A DNA stretch of 64,000 nt from Symbiodinium natans (lineage: Eukaryota; Sar; Dinophyceae; Suessiales; Symbiodiniaceae): positions 124,001 through 188,000 of the forward strand of contig CAJNDS010002648.1 of the NCBI GenBank assembly GCA_905221605.1, written 5' to 3'. The position numbers and the translations under genes are program-made. Shown piece after piece: positions 20,755 to 29,200 of the stretch (positions within the stretch are counted from its first letter, which is position 1; the number at the start of each line of letters is the position of its first letter). The notes beneath the pieces are model-generated. The model did no database searches. It saw nothing but the letters and a program-made list of their open reading frames with translations, and was not told where the DNA came from.

Positions 20755-20835
20755 ACAGGTTTTTGGGGGCTATTATCGTATAATCATGGAGGGATCTTAT
20801 AAGGGACTACTTTTGGTAATTGTTCCGACCCTTCT
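20755..20835. mobile_element. MITE family F copy 1
   Basis: TTTTTGGGGGCTATTATCGT followed by ATAATCATGGAGGGATC and a TTCCGACCCTT end. The same order of blocks occurs near 26.97, 28.34 and 40.47 kb, and in reverse near 61.19 kb. Confidence 0.65.
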
Positions 20836-21270
20836 ATTCGCACGACTTGCGGGTGAACTTTCCTCCTCATGCATGCGCCGTACACCTCCATTCTCGACCC
20901 TAGACAGCCGACAGCCACTGTAATGGGGCTAACTGTATACTTGTAAGCCTGGGAGTCTAAAACCTGGCCCTTTAGGGTTTAGGGTTTAGTGTTTAAGGAC
21001 ACAATACCTTGGTCCCTGCAAGTATAGGGTATTTAGCCTTGAGGTTGCCGGTTTGAGCCTGGACTCCCACTGCCTCGCTGGACAAGACTCGATTCGGCCT
21101 GCATCTTGTCTGCTGTTTCATCGTGGGAGCCATTACAGGGCTCTCAATAGACCTTTCTTCGAAGGCCCCCCCCAAAAAGTCCCTAAACCCTAGACTCTAG
21201 ACCCTAAGCCCTTAACCCTAAACCCTAAACCCTTACAAACCCTAAACCCTAAACCTTAGCCACCCTGAAA

Positions 21271-21399
21271 TCCTATTCGTGTGGTGCCGCTGTGGCAAAG
21301 CTCAATGGGCTTCACTCCGGGAAGCTGGCTGAGGCCTATTTCCAGTTCGTGCTGGACCACAAGCGAAAGTTCCTCATCCGCAGAGGAAGTGCAGCTGGG
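21271..21399 (+). CDS. Exon-like frame, unknown protein
   Basis: Reads SYSCGAAVAKLNGLHSGKLA and EAYFQFVLDHKRKFLIRRGS before a TGA. It follows a C-strand array (21181-21257). A second frame from about 21378 (EEVQLGVEDAMITAVCSQEF) may instead continue it after splicing. Confidence 0.5.
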
Positions 21400-21648
21400 T
21401 GTTGAGGATGCCATGATAACGGCTGTGTGTTCCCAAGAGTTCAGAACATTCTGACTAGTTATTTCTTATTGCTTCTACTATAGTACTTTAGCCATGCGTA
21501 CTACATACTTGATTCCGTGTAGCAGCACTAGCAGTAGCGATTAGCGAGTAGCAGCAGTAGCGCTAGTACTAATACCAGTAGTTGCAGTGGTGGTAGTGGT
21601 GGCAGGGTTGGTAGTGGTGGTAGTTGTAACGTCCAAGCCCTTGGAAAC

Positions 21649-21772
21649 CTTGATCGCCCTGTGGTACCCTTCACCCATTTTTTTGGGTTTTGGGTTCCTT
21701 GAAAAAGCAACCAACCCAAACAAGGGTGCCCTTTTTGTAATATGGTTACCGGGGCTCCCAAGAGACCCTTTA
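21649..21772. mobile_element. MITE family C copy 1
   Basis: Left end CTTGATCGCCCTGTGGTACC and right end GGTTACCGGGGCTCCCAAGA pair imperfectly; the interior holds GGTTCCTTGAAAAAGCAACC, as in other copies. Confidence 0.65.
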
Positions 21773-21810
21773 AAAATCTACTTCGCCCTCCCCCAAAAAA
21801 GTCAAGCACC

Positions 21811-21924
21811 TTGGGATGTTCCCCCTTATACTAACAGCCCCTAATCGGGATTATAATTGGTGGGGGGGAGGGGGGGTACTATAATCCCTATTCAGGACTG
21901 TTCGTATAAGGGGGAACATCCCAA
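21811..21924. mobile_element. MITE family D, complete copy (114 bp)
   Basis: Begins TTGGGATGTTCCCCCTTATA then CTAACAG, and ends TATAAGGGGGAACATCCCAA, near-perfect inverted termini of about 20 bp. Both halves carry a GGGATTATA/TATAATCCC pair, so the whole element folds as one hairpin. Confidence 0.88.
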
Positions 21925-22180
21925 CCTAAACATACCCTAACCCTAAACCCCTACACCCCTACACCCTAAACCCTCAACCCTCAACCCTCAACCCTAAACC
22001 CTAAACCCTAAACCCTAAACCCTAAACCCTAAACCCTAAACCCTAAACCCTAAACCCTAAACCCTAAACCCTAAACCCTAAACCCTAAACCCTAGCCCTA
22101 AACCCTAAACCCTAAACCCTAAACCCTAATTAAACCCTAAACCCTAAACCCTAGCCCTAAACCCTAAACCCTAAACCTGT
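21925..22180 (-). repeat. CCCTAAA telomeric array, long
   Basis: About 33 units with a few CCCTCAA, CCCTAG and TTAAA slips; it ends close to the next exon. Confidence 0.95.
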
Positions 22181-22192
22181 TGGGCCCCCAAG

Positions 22193-22615
22193 GCTCGCGG
22201 ATGCCAGCGAGTACTTCACGACCAATCGGCACATGCAACTGCTGAACAGGCCGGGGCCTTCTGCCTCCCCAGGTCATGTGCAGGTCAGTGTAGGTTTGAG
22301 GGTTTGAGGGTTTGAGGGTTTGAGGGTTTGAGGGTTTAGGGGTTTGAGGGTTTGAGGGTTTGAGGGGTTTGAGGGGTTTGAGGGTTTGAGGGTTTAGGGT
22401 TTGGCTTTTTCATGTGTAGTATGCTTTGCTCCCTGTAGAATCCTCAAGAACCCTAAACCCTAAACCCTAAACCCTAAACCCTAAACCCTAAACCCTAAAC
22501 CCTTGGCAGGACTGCTTTCTACATCCCCTTGGCGGATGCCAAGCGCGCGTGCCCGGATTTCTTCGAGATGCAGACGGCCCTTGGGGCTTGCAAGAGCCTG
22601 GATCTTCAGTTGGGG
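22193..22615 (+). CDS. Two linked exons of an unrecognised gene
   Basis: Exon 22193-22249 (acceptor CCCAAG, AG-G) reads LADASEYFTTNRHMQLLN and ends AAC AG before a GC donor (gccggg). The next exon starts at 22510 (acceptor TTGGCAG, then G): AG plus G restores an Arg codon, and the frame goes on as TAFYIPLADAKRACPDFFEM then QTALGACKSLDL. Phase fits (2 and 2). The intron between starts with TTTGAGGG/TTTAGGG repeats (22290-22405) and ends with CCCTAAA repeats (22448-22503). The protein family is not recognised. This two-exon join is an independent example of the splice and repeat pattern seen in the deaminase gene. Confidence 0.6.
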
Positions 22616-23154
22616 TTTAGGGTTTAGGGGGTAGGATGCAGGGTTTAGGGTTTAGGCACTATTTTTGCCGTCCTATACTTTCAGAAGCAAATGGCCACCC
22701 TTGAACCAAGATTACAACCAAGCTCCATGATTAATGGTGTCACGGGCGGAACTCAAGGCATTCAATCACCTACGGATCACACAAGAACCACACGCAGCTT
22801 GATGACACCAAACCACTGAGGGCAAGGCCTACCCAGACCTTCCAAAACTCCTTAATTAAGGAATATACCCTAATTTATAATCAGGATCCTTAGTATAAAC
22901 AGTATGTTCCTTATTTAGGGTTGTTTTGGAAGATCTGGGTAACCCTCTCTCCCCCAAGCCTTTGCGAGAGGTCGTGGGGGCAGTGGCTTGGCCGCAAAAG
23001 CCCGCAGAATGGAGTCCTCCATTGCCCATCATTGCCCTGGTAATTTTTGACGGCTTAGGATTCCAGGTAGGAAGTATCTTGGCCTGTAAATCCTAGAAAT
23101 ATTTAGAGCAAGTATAATTTTAACCCATGAACGACCTTGACGACCCCGGCCCAG

Positions 23155-23205
23155 GTCTATGCCAAGAGCTTTGGCCACTCTGACGATGGGTTCTGCCCCT
23201 TGTAG
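23155..23205 (+). CDS. Exon-like island with VYAKSFG motif
   Basis: After GGCCCAG the frame reads VYAKSFGHSDDGFCPL and stops at TAG. It shares VY-x-KSFG and a following acidic segment with the exon at 9717-9791. Confidence 0.45.
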   Translation, partial: VYAKSFGHSDDGFCPL

Positions 23206-23287
23206 GCTCATGGCGACAGCCGAATCCGTCTCCCGCGCGAAGCCGGGAGTGCAGAGCCTCCCCTGAGCATCTTGCACGCGAAGACTT

Positions 23288-23348
23288 GGGGCCTAGGGCC
23301 CTATAGGGCCTATATAGGGCCCTATAGGGCCTACTTAGGGCCCTAGGG
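23288..23348. repeat. Palindromic GGGCCCTATAGGGCC cluster
   Basis: Repeated self-complementary blocks (GGGCCCTATAGGGCC, CTATATAGGGCCCTATAG) over 60 bp, able to form cruciform structures. Confidence 0.8.
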
Positions 23349-23382
23349 CAAAAGTAGGGTTCCAAGAGGCTCCCAAAGGTCC

Positions 23383-23535
23383 AAGATCTGTGAAGGAGCT
23401 CTTCCGGAGCTCGCCCGCCTCGACGGCGTCTCTGTGTACCCGACCTTTTTTGGGCAGGAAGTGCGCACTTGGAGTGCGGCAAGCGACCGCTTCTTCGCAC
23501 GCGGAGCACACGCCTGTGTCACTTCGACCGGCTAG
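23383..23535 (+). CDS. Exon-like frame ending in a stop, unknown protein
   Basis: Reads ICEGALPELARLDGVSVYPT, FFGQEVRTWSAASDRFFARG and AHACV, then a TAG at 23533. Composition is protein-like. Overlapping reverse-strand frames are Ser/Arg rich and look like shadows. It may be spliced before the stop to the exon at 23864. Confidence 0.5.
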   Translation, partial: KICEGALPELARLDGVSVYPTFFGQEVRTWSAASDRFFARGAHACVTSTG

Positions 23536-23863
23536 CTCCGAAGTTGCTCGCGGCTCGGAGCCGGGGCGCTGGCATGAACCTGGCACAAGCTGGCCGACAC
23601 CCGCAGCACAGCTCTGATCCATCTGGCCTAGCAGGGCAGCGTCTCGGTGAGCATGAGAAAGCGGACTCAAAAAGAAAGAACTTCGGTGATGCAGGACCCT
23701 TAAGACCGACATGGTGGCTTCCCAAAACAGGGGGTACCCCTAACATACCCCAAAAGACTGTATCCCTTATTATAGGAACCCCCAAAAAAGTTATCCCGAG
23801 TTTTCGGAAACCCCCTACATTAACGAACTCCTCTCAGTCCTTGGGTTTTAAAGCCGATACCAG

Positions 23864-23920
23864 GTACAGAAGCGACTCAAGGAGGACTTGGCCATCCAGC
23901 ACCGGGACTCCCTCTATGAG
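23864..23920 (+). CDS. Internal exon with canonical splice sites, unknown protein
   Basis: Acceptor ATACCAG, then 19 codons VQKRLKEDLAIQHRDSLYE, then a canonical donor gtgaga. The helical charged peptide and clean borders make this a good exon. It is one of the minority here with a GT donor. Confidence 0.65.
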
Positions 23921-23997
23921 GTGAGAGCTTTCTCTATGCATCTCAAAATATGGGAAAGGCCCAAAACGCTAGGCTGGCAACAGGCCCCCGGGCGGGC

Positions 23998-24170
23998 ACG
24001 GCGCGACGAAGGTTTGTAACAAAAACTGGTTCTTGCGACAAGCCTTGCGTGACAAGGCTTGCGACAAGGGGCGTTTTCTAGAATGCAACGCGACAAAGGT
24101 TTGAAACATAGTTGGCGCGATAAGGGTTTGTAACAAGGTGGCCCCCCCCCCCCCCCCCCCCCCCCCGCGA
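23998..24170. repeat. GCGACAAGG-TTTGTAAC short repeats and poly-C
   Basis: GCGACGAAGGTTTGTAAC, GCGACAAAGGTTTGAAAC and GCGATAAGGGTTTGTAAC occur within 140 bp, ending in a poly-C tract at 24143-24166. Confidence 0.75.
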
Positions 24171-24448
24171 CAAGAGGGATATTGGGCCAAGCCCATATAG
24201 ATCCTTCTTTATTTATTGGGTATTTGTGTAGTTATCAGTATAATATACATGCATATATAAACAGCCTTACATACACGCACTTCTGCTTCACAAGGGAGGG
24301 GGACGGCCATAAACGGGGGTTTTGCTTTGAGGTTCAGAGCTCCTTTTTGACGGGGGCTGCTTTGATGCATACGGCCCTATAGCTTGCAACGGTTTGCCTT
24401 AGCCTCAGAACTTGGGAGCATGTGCATTAGGGGCTCTTGCATATGAGG

Positions 24449-24450
24449 TG

Positions 24451-24506
<56 letters not shown>
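24449..24506. repeat. (CT)n microsatellite
   Basis: About 28 CT units; overlapping Leu-Ser frames are artefacts. Confidence 0.98.
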
Positions 24507-24508
<2 letters not shown>

Positions 24509-24639
24509 GCTCTCCATGTCTTTTGCCGCCCTGGGCTCACGCTGCCTTTTTCACAGCGTACCTTGGGTGGAGCCTGCCTGCTGCCATGTGGTCCCGACTA
24601 CAGGGCCGGCAGCCTCAGCTGAGGGTCTCTGAGGGCTTG

Positions 24640-25990
24640 AGAGGTTTAGGGTTTAGGGTTTAGGGTTTAGGGTTTAGGGTTTAGAGCTTGGCTTTCTAGA
24701 GCACGAAAAAAACACAACCTAAGACTACACCGTTCTTGATAAGCGAAATCTGAGTTTAAAGAAAGAACTTATCCACAAATCAATGCAAAATGGGGCAGTC
24801 CTTTCGAGCACCCTAAGCCAAACAAGGGCTTAGGGTTTCGGGTTTAGGGTTTAGGGTTTAGGGACAGGAATTCAAACGAGGGACACCACAGTTTTGGGAA
24901 GGTAATTGCTGAGCATCCAAGGTCTGGCGTAAGCAGAAAGCCACACCCCAATAAACCCTAAACCCTAACATCAGGAGTTTTCGGGGCTTCTGCAGTGCCC
25001 TTAGGCCCCCCAGCCCCCCAGCCCCTTGAAAAACCCATGCAAACCCCAGATAGGCCCTAAAAAACATAAACCCTAGATAAACCCTACATAGGCCCTTTTT
25101 TCAGCCCTATATATAGAACGTTTAGAAGCTCAAGAACCCATGTAAACCCCGACCCTAAACACCCTATATAAGCCCTTACTAAACCATTGAACCTTATATA
25201 AACCCTATAATATAGGGTTTCTTGTAAAACGATAAGGAATACATTTTGGCGATAAGGTTTGCGCGGTACTTGCGTTTACGACCGGGCTTTTTTGGCTAGC
25301 CCGTATAAACCTCAGATACGCCCTATAAGAACCCTTTTTCAATCCTAGATAAACCCTTTCTAAACCCCATATAAACCGAATAAAAACCGCATCAAACCTG
25401 TAAAAACCCTGTAAAAACCCTGTAAAAACCCTATAAAATCCGACAAAAACTCTGAAACCACCCGAGAAAAAGCCTTTCTCCACCCTGGAGGCGCCAAGGC
25501 GCCTACATAAACCCTGTAAAAACCATGTAAACACTCCCGATCTACACCCTACACACACCTAAAGCCTGCATAATAAATATAAATAAATAAATAAATAAAT
25601 ATATATATATATATAATTATATAATGTAAACCAAAATGATAATAGCAAAATATTTATTGTTTAAAATAAGACATGTATAAATACCCCTTTCTCAACCCTC
25701 GAGGCGCCTTGCGCCCTCCGGCTCTGGTGGCCGCCGCCGCGGTTCTACCAGGGCTGTGGCCCGAGGGGCGAGGCCCGGGATTGGGCCGAAACCCCTTGTA
25801 AACCCTAAACCCTAAACCCGAAACCCTTGTAAAACCCCAAGCCCTAAACCCTAAACCCTCCGTGACACATGGGTATTTCTCTAAATAAGTTTCCATTTCG
25901 GGGTCCCTAGATAGTACGGCGCCTTGTAATCAATCCATCAACTCTCCAGACATCAAAAGTCTCAAGTCCCTCACGTCCCGGCGCGAACTC
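24640..25990. other. No recognised gene; telomeric and AT-rich repeats
   Basis: G-strand arrays at 24640-24690 and 24830-24865. Variants CCTGTAAAAAC and CCCTATAAA run over 25050-25550, then AT-rich ATAAATAAAT/TATATA at 25570-25625, then a C-strand array near 25800-25860. A reverse-strand frame of 117 codons over 25205-25558 is translated repeat (Phe-Tyr-Gly rich). Confidence 0.6.
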
Positions 25991-25994
25991 CTGC

Positions 25995-26173
25995 CTGGTT
26001 CTTAGTCTATAGGGAATGAGGGAATTATATAGCGTCCTATATAAATAAATAAATATATATATATATATATATATATACAGATATATAGATATATATATAT
26101 ATAGGTATATGTGTAATTACCCTTTGAGGAAATATTTAGGGTACTCATTCCCTGATTCCCTACTAAGAAGCAG
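25995..26173. mobile_element. MITE family A copy 3 with expanded TA core
   Basis: Left end CTGGTTCTTAGTCTATAGGG then AATGAGGGAAT; right end ATTCCCTGATTCCCTACTAA then GAAGCAG. The middle has become a long ATATAT microsatellite. Confidence 0.8.
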
Positions 26174-26960
26174 CCAGACTGCTGCAAGATGTGGCAAGAT
26201 AGAAGTGTGCCATCTCAGGTCGCCCTGACCCTGGGCTGGTCATAGCTACCCTGCACAACAGAAAAGGGCAGGCACCCACAAGAGGCGACCCTAATTTGGA
26301 CAGGTCAAAAATCCCCCAACTTTCTGACATGTTCATGGGCGGCATGCGCTGACGTCCGCCACTGAACTTCAAGACCACCTTTAATCTACGATTGCTTGAC
26401 GGCTATTTCCTATCGCACACCTTTTTTATTTCGCCCGGAATCACCTCTTATGAAGAAGGTCTGCCGGCCATGTCCCTTTGAGGCTTCATGCTTCCTGTCG
26501 CCTCTTCCGGTGTAGGGCTTCTGGACAGTGGGTCCCTTTCGTTGCGTTGGGGAGCTACAGGAATTGGAGTCCAAGGCTTGTTCTAGGTCGCAGCACAAGG
26601 GTCGCCGCCAGCCAACCTAAAGAACCCTGCACAACCCTGAGTCCCTGACCCGAACCCTAAACCCTAAACCCTAAACCCTAAACCCTAAACCCTGTCATCC
26701 TTACAAGCCCCGAACCCTTCTTAGGCCTAGAGGCTCCTGCGCCCTAAATTCCGGCTAGGACCCAGAGCAGGCCCTTAGTTCCCCTGTTTTTAAGGGCTTA
26801 GGTTCCCTTATGAAGCCCTTTAAGACTACAAGGGTGCCAGTGTAGGGTGCCGTTGTTACTCCTCGGTTTGCTCTTGGGACTAGCTGGTGCAGGTAGCTGG
26901 CACACGCGCCAGAAGCAAAAGCTGATCTCCTGCCATTCCGACCATGCCGCTTGGGCATTT
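26174..26960. other. No recognised gene
   Basis: A C-strand array at 26650-26695 is the main landmark. Reverse-strand open frames (26163-26378, 26410-26598, 26755-26958) have no motifs or clear splice sites. Confidence 0.4.
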
Positions 26961-26966
26961 AATATG

Positions 26967-27190
26967 TAGGGGCCTGAGGAATGGAGTTTATTTGGGGGTT
27001 CTTGTAGTATAATTATGAAGGGACCCTAAGGGCATCTTACTATAAGAATTCCGACCCCTATGCTACCCCCGACGCTCTTCCAGGTAGGCCCTAAGGACAT
27101 TTTGTGTTTTCCCTTATTGGGTTTAAGAGGATCATATTAAGGCATATTTTTCCGGGTTTAAGGGTAAGCCCGGTCATGGGCTAGGACCGT
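26967..27190. mobile_element. MITE family F copy 2, followed by family H copy 1
   Basis: Family F: TTTATTTGGGGGTTCTTGTA then TATAATTATGAAGGGACC, ending AATTCCGACCCC (to about 27065). Family H: AGGTAGGCCCTAAGGACATT, later GGGTTTAAGAGGATCAT and TTTTTCCGGG (27082-27190). The family H blocks recur in order at 50434-50560. Confidence 0.6.
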
Positions 27191-27464
27191 TAACAAGTTC
27201 TAGTGGGGAAAAAAGGTAGTTACCTTTTCTTTTCCCACATGTGCAGCAGTAGGGTTCCCGTGTTAAGAGTTGAGGTTCGTGAAAGCCCCTATATATACCT
27301 TACATACCCAAGTAGACCCTAAACCACCTCCAAAAAAATCCAAAGGTCCCTTATAAGGTTCTCTCCTTTAGTCCCCTGAGTCTGGGGTTGGGGAGGTTTC
27401 TGTCGGCGTGCGAGTGCTCGCAATAGTTCGGATGGATCTTTGGGGCTTTGCCTTGTACGAACCC

Positions 27465-28035
27465 CGGGTTTAGGGTTTAGGGTTTAGGGTTTAGGGTTTA
27501 GGTTTTAGGGTTTAGAGTTTAGAGTTTAGGGCTTAGGGCTTAGGGTTTAGGATTTACTTAGGGCTTAGGGCTTGGGGCTTGGGGCTTGGGGTTTGGGGTT
27601 TGGGGTTTGGGGCTTGGGGTTTGGGGTTTAGGGTTTAGGGTTTGGGGTTTAGGGTTTAGGGTTTGGGGTTTAGGGTTTAGGGTTTAGGGTTCAGCGTTGA
27701 GGGGCAACCTGAGGTTCAGTGTGTTTGTTGAGGCAGAGAGAGTATCCAGAGGTTCAGTGTGTGTCTGTGGTCGAGGACCGTGGGCGTATTGGGGCTTAGG
27801 ATTTGTATACATGTGGTTTAGGGTTTAGGGTTTAGGGTTTAGGGTTTAGGGTTTAGGGTTTAGGGTTTAGGTGTTTCGAAAACCCTAAACCCCAACTAGA
27901 CCCTAAACCCCAAACCGGAATCTGCTCTTGGGACTGGTTCCTTTCATTCTTAAGCCCTGACTAGCGCTGGAGACGCGTCACTCTCAAGGGTTTAGGGTTT
28001 AGGGTTTAGGGTTTAGGGCTTAGGGTTTAGGGTTT
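27465..28035 (+). repeat. Degenerate TTTAGGG/TTTGGGG arrays
   Basis: Main array 27465-27700 mixes TTTAGGG, CTTAGGG, CTTGGGG and TTTGGGG. Pure arrays follow at 27815-27875 and 27985-28035. Confidence 0.9.
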
Positions 28036-28044
28036 ATCTTCTTT

Positions 28045-28160
28045 CTTGGTAGCCCAGTGGTACCCTTTTCCCGTTGTTTGGCTCAAAGTTTCCTTCTAAA
28101 GTAGCCTACCCCAAAAAACGTATGCTTGTTTTGATATTATATGGATGCTGGGCTACCAAG
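28045..28160. mobile_element. MITE family C copy 2
   Basis: CTTGGTAGCCCAGTGGTACC at the left and ATGCTGGGCTACCAAG at the right, inverted termini. Confidence 0.8.
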
Positions 28161-28204
28161 CTTTTCCAGGTTCGGGCCCCCTTATGCAGCTACTATTTTT
28201 TTCG

Positions 28205-28500
28205 AAACCCGAAACCCTAAACCCCAAACCCTAAACCCTAAAACCTAAAACCCAAAACCTAAAACCTAAAACCTAAAACCTAAACCCTCCTTGTAGAACA
28301 GGACCCTGATCTAAACAAAGGCCCCTCCCGACCCGCTAATATAGGGGCCTGAATAATCAGAATAGGGTTTTGGGGGTTATCACAGTATACTTATTTAAGA
28401 GCCTCCGGCTCAAGCCGCCGACCGACCCCGCTGGAGCATAGTTGAAAGGTTTAAGGATGCCAAAAGTTGATTTGCTTGAGCCTCTGTGAAACGTTGGGGG
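28205..28500. repeat. CCTAAAA variant array, partial MITE family F
   Basis: CCTAAAA units at 28205-28290; a family F fragment (GTTTTGGGGGTTATCACAGT) near 28355-28395. Confidence 0.55.
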
Positions 28501-28566
28501 TTGGGGGGGGGTAGCACCAGGACCCAAACAGGAGCTGAAGCGGAAGGAGGGCAGCCCCATGAATTG

Positions 28567-28730
28567 GCGCGGAGGGGGGGGGGGGGGGGGGGGGGGCCGT
28601 GGGGTGGGGTGGGGGGGGGGGGTGGGGGGTGGTGGGTGGGAGGGCGGGGTGGGGGGGGGGGAAGGGGTCGGGGTAGGGGGGAGGGGGTAGGTGGGGGGGG
28701 GCGGGGGGGAGGGGGTAGGCTGGGTGGGTT
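28567..28730. repeat. Poly-G rich tract
   Basis: Long G runs with scattered T, C and A. The overlapping poly-Gly and poly-Pro frames are artefacts. Confidence 0.95.
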
Positions 28731-28974
28731 TTTTTCCCTTCGGCGTGAGTTTATGCGGTGTGCGCCTCCCCCCCGCGTTTTGGGGGTAAGGAGGGAAAGA
28801 GGATTATTCCCCAAACCTAAACCCTAAACCCCCCTAAACCCTAAACCCCTACGTTGCTCCCAAATGCTCGACCTCAGCCGGCCCCACAGGCGACCCTCAA
28901 CCCCAAACCGAGAACCCCAAGCCCCGAAACTCGAAATCGAAAGTCCTCCTTTACAGCCCCAGACCATAAACCCT

Positions 28975-29194
28975 GAGCCCTAAACCCTAAACCCTAAAAC
29001 CCTAAAACCCTAAACCCTAAACCCTACACCCTACACCCTACACCCTACTCGTTAAGCCTAAACCCTAAACCCTAAACCCTAAACCCTAAACCCTAAACCC
29101 TAAACCCTAAACCCTAAACCCTAAACCCTTTGACCTTTGACCCTAAACCCTAAACCCTAAACCCTAAACCCTAAACCCTAAACCCTAAACCCTA
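28975..29194 (-). repeat. CCCTAAA telomeric arrays before the deaminase gene
   Basis: Three blocks divided by CCCTACTCGTTA-like and TTTGACC spacers. The same CCTACTCGTT phrase occurs twice (29045 and 29190), the second touching the ATG of the gene. Confidence 0.9.
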
Positions 29195-29200
29195 CTCGTT

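Noticed and set aside
23460-23500. HAE motif of another deaminase (SSHAEHTP in one frame)
   Set aside because: The preferred frame here is different (SVYPTFFGQEV), and the neighbouring residues do not fit the deaminase family.
28410-28827. Poly-Gly and poly-Pro proteins here and at 6588, 30693, 38502, 47500, 47636 and 47912
   Set aside because: They translate poly-G/poly-C tracts; several frames on both strands are open at once.
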